From positions 13,937,345 to 14,001,344 of the forward strand of contig NC_135381.1 of NCBI RefSeq assembly GCF_049243985.1: a stretch of 64,000 nucleotides of DNA, read 5' to 3'. The notes under the pieces are model-generated. The model ran no database searches. It was given only the letters and a program-made list of their open reading frames with translations, and was not told the DNA's origin. This document shows positions 53,179 through 64,000 of the stretch, one piece after another. The first letter of the stretch is position 1. Each line of letters opens with the position of its first letter. The position numbers and the translations under genes are program-made. The DNA is from Paroedura picta. Lineage: Eukaryota > Chordata > Lepidosauria > Squamata > Gekkonidae.

Positions 53179-55911
53179 TAAAGGCCTCCTTTCATATTTA
53201 TTCTGCTGGTATTTTTTTTCACGCCTGACTGCCTGACTCCTCACTTTTGTTTTGTTGTATGTAAACATTCTCTCCTTTGACTTTTCTAGTCTGTGCGTGT
53301 GACCGAGTTCAGCTATTGGGATTATGTGGGAATGTCTTAAGCAGTGTGAGGATGTGCGGAGAGGGGGCTCAAATTAATCTCTCCTTAGTTTGCAGGAGAA
53401 ATGTTCAAACATTTAAGATTTCTAAAAAAAAAAAAACAGCTCAGGATTCCCGGGTTATGGGTGCCAGATTTGAGTGGGTGAGATGGCACGCTTCCTCTCT
53501 CCTGTTTTAAAAGAGGTGTGTAAATGTCCCTAGTTCTGATTTCTCTAGGGTTTATTTTTAAGGATAGATGCATTGTATTCTACTTTCCCAAGTCAATTAG
53601 ACCAAAGGAGGATTAGGTATGATCATAGTTCATAGCTGGGCTTAGGCTGCAGGAAGGCCCATAAAGTCAAACAGCACTTTAAAAGCTATTCAAATAATAA
53701 TCCTATTAACATTCCCCTGAATCCTGAGAGACGGGTCAGCAGGATCCTCATTTTACAGGCTGAGTACCTTAAAATACTGAGTAATAAAAGCACGGAGAGG
53801 AGAGGGGAGGGATTCCCCACCCCCCTCCCTACCCCTGCTAAATGATATCCCAGTAATGCAAGAGAGTCTCAAGTTATTTCACAGAAAGGAAAACCCTGAG
53901 AAAGCAGCTTTGTTTAGAAGCCTTAATCCCCCAAGAGCAGAGTCCGGTTTTCTTGCATCTTCTGTCACAGACTCAAATGCAGGGGGGGGGGGGAGACACC
54001 TGCATTATTTATAACAAGGATACTCCCTCTCTCTCTATGCCCGATGCTGAAATTGGGTCAGCCATTCTCCTGTAATTTTTTTTTTCAGAGCCTGTGCTGA
54101 ACAAAACACACACTTCAGGCACATCCCCCTGTCCTGCCCACCTGCCCGGCCAGGACTTCCTGCTTTCCCTGCCACCGAAGGAGTGCAAGCCCTGTTGCCA
54201 GGGCAGAACAGGGGTCCAGAGAGAAATGAGTAAAGAGGGGCCATCTTATGAGCCAATTATTAACTGAGGGGCAGGGAGGCTGTGCATGAAATATGGCAAA
54301 CAGAACCATCAGCCTAGGACAAGTTCTCATCAAACGCTAAATTTAATCTCCAGAGATCTCCCCCCCCCCTTTCTTTCTTCTCGCTGCTGGGCTGTGCAAA
54401 TACAGGGAAGATAAACAACTCTGGTGGCGCATTCATTAAGTGACACAGGCAAACCGGGGACTTTGGGAACGGGGATGCTTGGATGAGCATGACACAGACG
54501 AACCGAGGCCTGGGAGCTCCCCCAGAAGGCTGTGCCTGCCCCTTGCTTGTCTACAAAAGGCCTTGTACATTCTCTAGGAGCACCACGACTTGCCAATAAA
54601 ACATGAATATTAAAAGGATTGCTTCCAGTTCTAAGTTTGTGAAAAATAGGTCACCTGTTTATGAGCAGATCCAGGAAAGAGTGGCATTTATGGAAGCATC
54701 ACATAAGGGTGGGAGAACTTGCCCTGAGGCCACCAAGAACCACTACTCAAAGACTGGGATAGATGGACCACGGGACCAGGCTAACAAACGGACCACCTTA
54801 GCAAGTACAGGTCCTTCAGCAATACTCATGCAGGGGCAAGCCAAGGGTGGCTGATTCTCCCTGCCCACTGTATTGGTTTAGTAGTCATACTGCCATGTCC
54901 TTTCTCCAAAGGAGGGAAGCAGCTGGAACTTCCCCTGTCCCTCACTACGATCTTCATGACTCTGCAAGGCAGCTTAGATTGGAGAAGCCATGAGTTGCTT
55001 GAGATCCTCCATGGAGTTTTATGTTTGGGCCCAGGTTGTCTGGAAGATCACATGCCACCACAGGTGTAAGACCAGAGGCAAATTTAGGATTGCTGCCACA
55101 GGATCCTTGGGATGATTTTTCCCTGGGGCATGACCATCATGACAAGCAGTACCTGGTGATCTCATTTTTTTTTAACACCCCAAGAGCTGCGGGCTCAAGA
55201 TCCACCAGTCCCAAAATGTTCCTGAGACGATGGAGGGCTGTTTTTGCCTGGCTTAACCAGTGTCACAAGAGTCACTGGTAAGAGAGCCTATTTAACAAGC
55301 AGAGTTGATACAAGAGCCTCTCCACACCACCTTACCGAACGTTCAAGTGACACAGCATTCAATCCCTTTGGAGCCAAAGTACTTCACAACTAGATGGGCA
55401 ATACCCAGGGATCGTATTATCTGGCAGAGAGACACAGCTGCCTTCAGTGTGCAAAGGGGCAAGCGTCTGGCAGGGAAGCCAAAAATTATGCAAGGCTTCT
55501 AGGGCAAGGAATAAGGAACTCAAGAATTTGAGAAAGGATTTGGAGACAAGAGAGATAATGAGCCCAAGAGCGGAATTTGATGGGAAAGCAAGGGAGGTTT
55601 CCAGTGCGCCAGTAAGAACCGACACAATTAAAGACGTTGCCAGTCTTTTGAGGACAAAAAATTCAACATTTCCTCAGGAATTTTTGCTGTCACTAATTCT
55701 TGCCTGGCGCCAGCAGTAGGCAATGAACAGGCTCCAAAAGAACAGCTGGGTTAATCTTGGCATAAGCTTCCATGGGCCAGAGCCCACGTTGTCAGCCAGA
55801 CATCTGACAACATGTCAGCCACAATATATTAGTTACTCTTATATGTACTGCACAGCTATTAGCCATTTTGGCTGCAACAACGGACTAGCAAAGGACTAAA
55901 GTCCTTTAGGT
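53179..55911. other. Intergenic DNA, no gene seen
   Basis: No recognised repeat beyond homopolymer runs; no protein-like frame. Confidence 0.4.
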
Positions 55912-56044
55912 CAGGGGTAATCAACCTGTGGTCATCCAGATGTTCATAGACTACAAATCCCATGAGCCCTGCCAGGAAACTGGCAGGGGCTCATGGGAAT
56001 TGTACTCCATGAACATCTGGAGGACCACAGGTTGACTACCCCTG
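55912..56044. mobile_element. Palindromic hAT hairpin element
   Basis: Duplication CTTTAGGT / CTTTAGGG. Ends CAGGGGTAATCAACC and GGTTGACTACCCCTG. Confidence 0.85.
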
Positions 56045-57774
56045 CTTTAGGGAACCCACACATAACATTTGTTGGAGACTTTAGGGTGGAAGTGGCTCTT
56101 CCTCCAATGGCAGAACCACTTTGTGAAGAGGGAGGCTCCTTACATTGGAAGAATACTTCACACTTGAGCCCAAAAGGAGAGGCAGGTTATAGATATTTTA
56201 AGAATCAAAATACTGCTCAGTGGAGTGGTAGGATCCACCCTCTTTTGGCCTTCTCACCACTACCATTAAAAAGTGGCATACACATGTGCATGAACAATTC
56301 CTGGTGAATATTACTGATCGGACTTCAGTAGATTTCGTTTGTGCATTTAGCAGAGAGTCCTGGAGGGCCAATTCACACACATTCATGCCTCCGGGACTGC
56401 AGCACTGTTATGACTTGCATGCGCCAAATGAGTCATGGCAGGTCACTTGCCGGAGATTGCAGCTGAATACCATTCAATGTCATTGGTCTTCCGTGGGTGA
56501 GTCAAGACCCCAACCTGGGTCTTCATCCAATTTAAGGTGAGTCAGCAGCACTATTTTCTTTCTTTTTGTTTCAAGAGACGTCAGGTGGTCAAATGCCGAG
56601 GAGGAAAGGCACGTGTGATAGTTGTGCAGAAGAGTGATTGATAGTGCAGCATAGTTCATCTCTACCTCTATCACACTGTGTCTTCCTTTCATCTTTTAAG
56701 GGTACAGAAGCCCTGCACCCCGATTTTACCTGGTTACAGCAAAGAAAAAAACCCACCACAGCCCACTTCTGGTTGTTCAAGCTATGGGACAGGTTGTGAT
56801 TCAACCTGAAAAGGTTGAAAATGACTGCTATATCTCAACTCAGGGGCAAGTCACACATTATGAAACCCTCCTGTCCCACACATTTCCTGTTAAGAGATGC
56901 GGCTTGGGAGTTCTGTGCTCAGAACTTAATTCCCAGGAGTGCAGAGCCAAAATCCAGTTCAGGACCATGTTGTACAGGGTGAGGGGGCTGAAGCCTTCCC
57001 CCTCCCCGATGCTATTTTCCCCAAATCTGAAATTGCTCTTGGGAGCAGCAATTTGCCCTGTTGAGGTCTTTGTAAAGGGTAAGCCCTTTGGAAGACAGTA
57101 CTTTGCAATGGAAACAGGGGGAGCCAAAACCCTTCAAGGAAAGGGTCTAAAACTAGACCCTTCTGCACTCCCAACCCCCATAATTGCAGCCTGCAGGGAA
57201 GAGAAACAGGATGAGGAGCACAGCTGATTGTCATTGGTGACCCAACAGGGCTGGATCTTACCCCCCTCACCCTGAAAGAGATGGGGACTCTGAGGTCCCT
57301 CTTGCAATCAGTTTTCCGTGTGATTCTCCCTCCCTCCTTCACAAGGCACTTGAAAGAGAATCAAAGCCCTACCAGTTGTGGTTGCAGAGCTAAAGAAGGC
57401 TAAATAACCCAGAACAGCCTGTTTCAATGTTTTAACAAGGCACACTCCCGGGATCGATTCCAAAAGGAACAAAACAAGTTAAAATCACCTCTGACTCATG
57501 GAAGTTCCTTGAATGCCTGAGTTGCACCACAACAGAGGAGGACGACGGCAGCTGCGTTCCGTGCCGGAGTTACAAAGAAGGCACGTGTCGGGTAGTGCTG
57601 GTTTGTTTGTTGATAGTTCACAGATGCTAACTTTGGCGTTCTAACACGGAAGACTCATCTTCCACAACGCAAAACACCTTTCCATGCCGAGTAATGACAG
57701 ACTAAGCGAGGTTCTTTCGGGTCCCTTTAAAACGCCGCCTCCTAAGGAACACCATGACGTCTCTCTCTCTCTCT
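56045..57774. other. Intergenic DNA beyond the 3' UTR of the right-hand gene
   Basis: A 147-codon + strand frame (56784-57227) has no recognised motif and no splice support. Nothing else is assigned. Confidence 0.4.
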
Positions 57775-57792
57775 CCCCAAATCTTCAGAATT

Positions 57793-57798
57793 TTTATT
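57793..57798 (-). terminator. Poly(A) signal AATAAA, minus strand
   Basis: AATAAA on the - strand, followed about 20 nt later by a pyrimidine/purine simple run. It fits the 3' end of the transcript whose coding part stops at 61183. Confidence 0.4.
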
Positions 57799-59055
57799 AA
57801 ACCGAAATGAGAAAACAATCGGTTATGCAGAACATATAACAATCCATGGAAACAGAAAGCAGGGTTTACCTGTACCAGGTGTTGTATAAGGAAAAATGAT
57901 TACTGGGGTGGGGTGGTGGTGGGGAGGCTGCTTCAGCCATCTGAATTTCAGACATACTTACCCCAGAGAGTCAATACAGATGGGGACGTCAACAACAAAA
58001 AAAGTTCTGAGAAAACCCAACTACTACAACAAGCTGGGTCAAGGTTTACTGCATCAGCCCTTGGCTTGGGCCTCTGGGCCTGGCACCGAAGGGCAGTACA
58101 TCAGTGGGGACTGCTGGGGACAAGACTGATCTGGAGATTATGCCACACCCAAGTCAAGGGCCCTGCTCTGTAACACAGTTCAGGCTTTAGGCAGCATCGG
58201 CAGATTACCCTTGTGTCATGAGATCGCATCTTTTGCAAATAGGAGGGCCAGTTGGTAGCATGGGTGTCAGAATTCTATATGGGCAGACAGAGGTTTTTGG
58301 CCCTCGTGGAGCAGAGCAGAAGGGCCTGTGGGCCTGGGCCTGGCAGAGAATCCAGACTGCAAGCCTACCTCCTACTTCGGCACTGTGTTATTTTCTGCAG
58401 CCTGGTTGCAAGGACTAGAGGCAAACCCAAACCGAGGTGCAAGGGGCACCCCAGGCATGTCTCCACGCTCACAGTTTGATCTGTGGTGCAGTGACTGAAA
58501 AGCAGCCAGCCACTGAGTTATCTGATGGGAAGATGCGTATATATAAACGTGTATGAGCACCCCACCCGGGAACAATGCTGTAGCCTCCTTGCAATGGTGT
58601 GCCAGCAAGTATGCACCCCCTTCCTTCAAAACGAAGGCATAAAGCGTACAAGCACTCCGTGGGGGTGGTGGGAGGGGGGAAGCACTCTGCAGCTCCTCCC
58701 TGACAAAAGATAAGGCACAGAGCAAGCCTGGTTTCCAGGCCCGCTTCTGAAACCGCTTTGAAGGCACAACGCTGGGGAGCCCTGGCGTAATAACAAGGTC
58801 CTGTGACTTCTGGAGTTATCCAAACTCAATCTGGTTTCAATCACAACGCTGAGAAATTATCGACAGCAAAAAAAAAAGGAACAGCTTTATATGCTGCTAA
58901 AACGTAAAGGTAAATTAGGCACAAGTGCCATCCGAAAGGCCTGGATAAAATTCCAATTGTTTAACTTTTAAGTGATAGGGGCCGGATTGACAGGAAGTGG
59001 AGGACAGCGGGAGGGGGACCGTCAGAGTCTGAACTCAGAAAGTTGTGGTCTTGAG

Positions 59056-59191
59056 CAGGGGTAGTCAACCTGTGGTCCTCCAGATGTTCATGGACTGCAA
59101 TTCCCATGAGCCCCTGCCAGCGAACGCTGGCAGGGGCTCGTGGGAATTGTAGTCCATGAACATCTGGAGGACCACAGGTTGACTACCCCTG
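59056..59191. mobile_element. Palindromic hAT hairpin element inside the predicted 3' UTR
   Basis: Exact 8-bp duplication GTCTTGAG on both sides (59048-59055, 59192-59199). The arms pair almost completely. The change GTTCATGG is matched by CCATGAAC in the other arm. Confidence 0.9.
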
Positions 59192-61182
59192 GTCTTGAGG
59201 AAAGCATTTTACAGACTGAGCCACCTCAGCTGTCTTGATGCTTATTGCCTGTGGACCGGGGGAGGGAGGGAGACAGCCTGGCAGCCTTGGCCCAGTTAAG
59301 ACTAGCCAGACATCAGTTCAGTAACACCCAAAGCCACCCATCTTGGACAATGTCAACTAGGCCAACTGCAAGTTTTGTGGCTTTCTCAGACGGGGACAGG
59401 TTTACTGAGCTGAGGATTCAAGGCATGCAGGGAGAGAACGTGAAGGGGTGGGGGAAACACCAGCACTGAAGATGTCAGTTTTACAATTAACGGGCATCCA
59501 AAAGCAGCTCTGAGAACCCAGTTAAGATGCAGATGGCAACATCGATCACTGCTGGGGGTCGAATTCCCTTCACCTGAAAGGCCCATCTCCTCCGCCATCC
59601 ACTTTGAAGCCCTGCTTACGTTCCTGGGCTGGCTGAGGCAGAAGCAGAGTCAAAGGCTGAATCAGGCAATGGTCTGAAGGGATCCTAGATGGATCATCTG
59701 ACCACAGCAGACCACTCTTGGCAACCAGATTCAAACCATGCGTGGGCCAATGTCAGCTGAAGAGTGGCGCTTCTATCCAGAATTTTTCCACATCTTTTGC
59801 TAATAACTGCATCCCTCTGCTAAGCTTTTACAGACAGGTTAGAAGGCCGCTGAGCTACACAGCACTGCATTTACGGGAGTGGCAGTGGAAGAAATTGCTG
59901 CTGGGATTTCGGTGCTAACCATATAGCTCCAAACCTTACCGAAACTCTACCCAGGGTTCCTACAGCTTCTGGCTCTTGACAACTGTATGGGCTGGAAGCT
60001 AGAAAGTCATCTCAGACTTTCTAAATCTAAAATCTAAGATTTTAAAAAGAGAAGAGTCTTGGGATTTTCTTTTAATGACAAAAGTTTTTTTTTTAATGCT
60101 CGGGTATGAAGGGGGGGGGAGCATCTCACCGTTGTTCAGGCTTAGAGTGCTGCATGGCTAAACGTTTCAGGCAGCTTAAAAACAGCCATATTGTGCTTTC
60201 TAAAAAATTAATGAAATCAAGCTTCCAGCTCTGGTGGCTGGGCAGGGAGGGGGGAAAAAAGACATGCCAACATAAATCTGTCAAAGGTCAAGATCCATAG
60301 AGGACTGGAGTGTGAGGGGCAGACCTTCCAGGAGTTGTTGCTCAAGGTCTGTGTGTACAAACAGATACATTCGCTATCCTGCGCAGGGCCTTGTCTGAAT
60401 CCTGGAGCCTCCAAAATCCCAATCCCTCGTACTTTCTCCCTTCTTCCTTGCCTGCTCCGGTCCCAGTCCATCCATTTTTTTAAAAAAGCAAAATCCTAAA
60501 ACAGCAAACTGCAAAAGTAAAAACTGTAGCCCCGTCCCCCAAGCACCAAATTCACTGCAGATTTTTGTCTGAGTAAAATACAAACCGAGACGGGGCTCCT
60601 TCAAAGTTCACCACTCCTCGAACTGGCTCGAGGAGGAGGGTGAGGGTCCGGGAAAGAGGTCAGAGCGCTCCCGGTTCGGACGCTGGCACAGTCCAGCGAG
60701 GATCCCTGGTTCAGCTTTTCGTCTTGTCGCGCAAGCGCCGGGAATGCGCGCCGGGTTTTCAGCGAGAGCTGCAGACAGCTAAACGCAGAGGTTAAAAATC
60801 TGTACAAGCAAAAGGCCGCCCCTCTCTGCCTGCAGGGGGAAGCATCATTCACAGCGCTCCTACGGAGGGCCAGAAAGGGGGGGGGAGCATCCTGGGATGC
60901 CCAGTTGTCTTGGGAAGGGGATACAAGGGACGGTCCATACAAACGCTTTTAAAAGGCTAAAAGATATATCACGGCTGTGTGTTATACAAAGGGGATTAAA
61001 AACTACAGGGTACTAAGCTAAAGAGCGTCATGCCGGACTCCTGGTGCAGCGGGAAGCCCAAATCCGCTGTGCGTGAAGAAGGTCCCGATCCAGGTGGCAA
61101 CCGGGCATGGGTCGCAGCCGAGTCCGCAGACGGGTTCCACCGAGGGTGATCGGGCTCTGTAGCGAAAGGGCTGGCTCGCCCC

Positions 61183-61233
61183 CTACAGCTCTTCGAAGAA
61201 GGCCACGCGGGACTTTGTGCTTTGCAGGGTGAG
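61183..61233 (-). CDS. Terminal coding exon of an unidentified minus-strand gene
   Basis: A long pyrimidine tract ending CCCCCTTCCTCAG is followed by 16 codons, LTLQSTKSRVAFFEEL, and TAG at 61183-61185. Entry is in phase 0. Downstream on the - strand lies 3.4 kb of sequence with the texture of a vertebrate 3' UTR, ending at an AATAAA. I do not recognise the protein family from this C-terminus. The remaining exons must lie further right, mostly outside the window. Confidence 0.55.
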   Translation of the reverse strand, partial: LTLQSTKSRVAFFEEL

Positions 61234-62735
61234 CTGAGGAAGGGGGAAGATAAAAAAGAGAGACAGGCATAAAGTCAACACGGTTGCTAGGATCGCCTCA
61301 CTTGCGGTTCGGCTTATCTTAGGAGGAGGTGGCCCTGAAAAGCAGCGAACAGCCCCCTCCCCTGTGCTTGCTGAAGTCGGTAAGGAACGGGAAAGATTTG
61401 GGGCCTCTCTTCATCATGCTCCCCTTTCACGTCAAGGAGGAGTGTGCATTCGGACCGCTCAGGGCATTACTGTGCATAACAGCGTCCGCATACATTTGTG
61501 CAGTAATCCTTAGGAAACCACGGCAGCCCATACCAGAGAAAGATGTAGAGACGTCTTCCGCACAACTGATTTGGCTGAGATCTCTGCTAGTTTCCGTGTG
61601 GGACTAAATCCCGCTTTCACACAGAATCTGGACTGGTCCATGGCAGTCCCAGGCCTGGCCCAACGGCGGCCCTCAGTTGCCCCACGGCAAGGGAACGTGG
61701 AGAAATCCATGCTCCCTCTTTTGTGTTATGTCAGGGCTGGGCCGTATATAAAGGGGAAAACTGGACCATCTCCAGTCAGGGTATTCCTCCCCCTTCCCCT
61801 CCCTGAGCGACACTTCCGTCATCTACCCCCCACAACCTTTTAAAATGTACGATCAAATGACCATGTGATTCCAAAGTAATGAAACAGCAATCCCCTCCAC
61901 ACACCACCATATTTCTCTTTCCTTCTTTCTCTTTGTTCTTGGCTTTCACCGAGATCGGGGGCAGTCTGCATGCACATGTGAGTTCTGCATTACAACACGA
62001 TCATGTTAAGTTTTAAAAATAAAATTATTTCAGGCGGGGGGGGGCTCAAATGAGACAAATGTTTTGCCTTGTGACAATGGCAGGAAAAATCGGGGGGAAG
62101 TCTTGACTTTTTGTCCCTCAGCTATCCCGTACATATACAAAGGGGTGGCAAACGGGGGGGGGGGGAGCGGGGCTGTGTGGTTGTCACACAGGAGAGGCAG
62201 CCCATGGCAAAATACCAGGAAGCAATGTGGCATAACAGCTGGGTGAGTCCTCCGTGCGGAACACATCTAACTTGCCAAGGCCACTAAGGGGTGAAATCGG
62301 AACTGCAGCCTTTCGGTCCACAGCTCAATTGCTTAGCCAGAATTCCACAGTACCTCTTACTGTATAAAATACAGGAGAATCTTATTAAATAACAAGAAGG
62401 TCCTGTCCTCCTCTTCTCTTGAGACTAGAAAGTCTGCTACCCAGAAGACAGGGCCAAAGTTAGCACTGGGCCAAAGTTAGCACTGGGGCTGATCCCCAGA
62501 CTATCTGTGCGCACCCAGCCCTCCAACTGTCCTTGGTCAAGCAGATAGGGATGTATGACTAGCCGTTAACACACAGAACACAGCGTTTGAGGATTCGTCT
62601 GCTCCGCTCTAATCTGAAAGCCTAAGGAAGACTAGGTGATTTTGCCTCCTGTTTCCCCATCAAGCTAGAAAATCAGAGGCTCTAGCCTCTAATGTGGCTC
62701 GGAGCCAGGAGGAACACCATGGCGGCCACCAAGGT
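61234..62735 (-). other. Probable intron of the right-hand minus-strand gene
   Basis: Lies upstream of the terminal exon at 61183-61233. There are two poly-G runs near 62036 and 62155. No further exon is supported. Confidence 0.35.
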
Positions 62736-62839
62736 TCAAACGACCCCTGCAGAACTTCCAGTGCCATCGAGCGGGCTTGGATCTCCGAGTGTGTTTGCCA
62801 CCCCTGGCTTCTTCTTCTGTGTCTGGCTTATCGTGCTGT
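62736..62839 (-). CDS. Candidate alternative last exon of the same minus-strand gene
   Basis: The acceptor-like CATTTTCTCTTAG is followed by an open frame reading STISQTQKKKPGVANTLGDP then SPLDGTGSSAGVV and TGA at 62736-62738. The composition (Ser/Thr/Gly/Lys) is protein-like, but no family is recognised and 34 codons can be open by chance. If real, it would be an internal alternative terminus upstream of 61183-61233. Confidence 0.2.
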
Positions 62840-62872
62840 CTAAGAGAAAATGAGTCACCAAAGGAAGAAAGG

Positions 62873-62909
62873 GAGGGAGAGAGAGAAAGAGAGAGGGAGA
62901 GAGAGAAGC
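62873..62909. repeat. (GA)n-rich tract
   Basis: Interrupted GAGA/GGGA run just upstream (on the - strand) of the candidate exon at 62736-62839. Confidence 0.9.
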
Positions 62910-63544
62910 ACTGAAATATGTATGATAATGGAGAGGGGATGACAAGAGAACACACTTCCACTGGGATTTTAACAGGAATACCAGAGAATCTGAGTTGTAA
63001 AGCCACTCTCCAATCTGCCCACCAAGTGGGCTGACCGTCTTGGCGCCAGAGGCATGTGGACAGCCGCCTACTCCGTCCTCCTCCCCTCTTAGTCATGCGG
63101 GAGGAATGGCCTCCACACATGGACCCCGCCAGGGAGACTCCTCACTCTGCCCCGCTCTGCTCATTAATAAGACATCTCCCCCCGGCCCTGATCTACCAGC
63201 AGAAAAGCGGAGCAGGAAAATGCCGCTGCCGTCTTCCGGGGGAGGGTGTCATTTGTATGGACACAGATAGATTCCCCCTGCCCATCTACCCCAGCAGAGA
63301 ACATCACAGTGAACTCTTCCTCTGTTAGCTTCCCAAGAAGAAAGGAGGTGACAAAGATTCCCCGGACTCCTTCCAACCTTCCTGGCTGCCCAATAGGAGT
63401 GGGAAAAGATGAGACTGGTTTTCTCCACTCCCTCACCAAGTTCTTAGCAGGGAGCGGGGGAATCTCCCATCGCTTAGATCTGTAATCACAGCTGCAGCAG
63501 TCCCAGATTGCTTGTTTCTTGGGGACCAAAATCCAAAGGGTCTT

Positions 63545-63828
63545 GAACGGAACAGAAACTAAAGGAATTCCATCTAAACATCCGGAAGAAGTTCCTGACA
63601 GTTAGAGCGGTTCCTCAGTGGAACAGGCTTCCTTGGGACGTGGTGGGTTCTCCATCTTTGGAAATTGTTAAACAGAGGCTGGATAGCCATCTGACGGAGA
63701 GGCTGATTCTGTGAAGGCTCTAGGGGGGTGGCAGGTGACAGTGGATGGGGTTGTGAGTGTCCCGCATAGTGCAGGGGGTTGGACTAGATGACCCATGAGG
63801 TCCCTTCCAGCTCTATGATTCTATGAAT
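63545..63828 (+). mobile_element. CR1 LINE 3' end, about 285 bp
   Basis: Long CR1 3' end ending TATGATTCTATGAA, with the GTGCAGGGGGTTGGACTAGA block. Confidence 0.85.
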
Positions 63829-63895
63829 CCTGCATTCTGCAGGGGGTTGGACTAGATGACCCTGGAAGCCCCTTCCAACACTATCATTCGATGTG
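63829..63895 (+). mobile_element. Second CR1 tail segment in tandem
   Basis: A repeat of the last part of CR1 (GGGGGTTGGACTAGATGACC) directly after the first tail. Confidence 0.7.
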
Positions 63896-64000
63896 TCAAA
63901 GACTCCACTTTTACTAGCATAACAGAACAGCACCAACAGCCAAATGCAGTACCTTTAAGGAGTTGGAAGGATTTCGGCAATCTGATCAGCTACAGAATCC

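Larger units (their letters stand above)
57775..61182 (-). other. Probable 3' UTR of the unidentified minus-strand gene
   Basis: The stretch runs from the TAG at 61183 to an AATAAA read on the - strand at 57793-57798. It contains T- and A-rich runs typical of long 3' UTRs (around 60040-60090, 60470-60490 and 60940-61020) and few young repeats, apart from one hairpin hAT at 59056-59191. No other gene is visible in it. The limits are inferred. Confidence 0.45.

Noticed and set aside
56784-57227. A 147-codon + strand frame
   Set aside because: No recognised motif, overlapping frames on both strands, and no splice signals arguing for an exon.

Overview
The window is vertebrate nuclear DNA, almost certainly from a squamate reptile (a lizard). 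The evidence is the repeat content. There is an intact 3.2-kb BovB (RTE-clade) LINE with further BovB pieces, four Sauria SINEs (tRNA head, tail of the ACCTTT type), many MIR-like CORE-SINEs, CR1 and L2 LINE 3' ends, and a SPIN-like hAT element. Genes are intron-rich with GT-AG borders, and there are no prokaryotic features.

Layout. 1-14.7 kb is intergenic DNA packed with old repeats. 14.7-23.6 kb holds a complete five-coding-exon gene on the + strand, CIDEC (FSP27), with a TATA box and a PPAR-type DR1-like site upstream and an ATTAAA signal downstream. Its first intron carries a Sauria SINE and a full-length antisense BovB with an uninterrupted 1009-residue ORF. 25.4-30.6 kb holds a second, diverged CIDEC-like gene on the - strand. 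It has the same exon phases and nearly the same exon sizes, and lies tail-to-tail with CIDEC; four coding exons are clear and the last is not. 30.6-57.7 kb is a repeat-rich intergenic stretch with no gene I can support, including an AT-rich block that resembles conserved non-coding DNA. 57.8-61.2 kb looks like a 3.4-kb 3' UTR and terminal coding exon of a third gene on the - strand, whose identity I do not recognise; its upstream introns run off the right edge.

The two CIDE genes belong to the lipid-droplet protein family: CIDE proteins sit at droplet contact sites and promote droplet fusion and triglyceride storage. The inverted pair suggests a local duplication followed by divergence of the - copy.

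The most unusual non-genic signal is a family of about 135-bp, near-perfect hairpin hAT elements (12 copies or remnants). In several copies, sequence changes in one arm are matched by compensating changes in the other arm.
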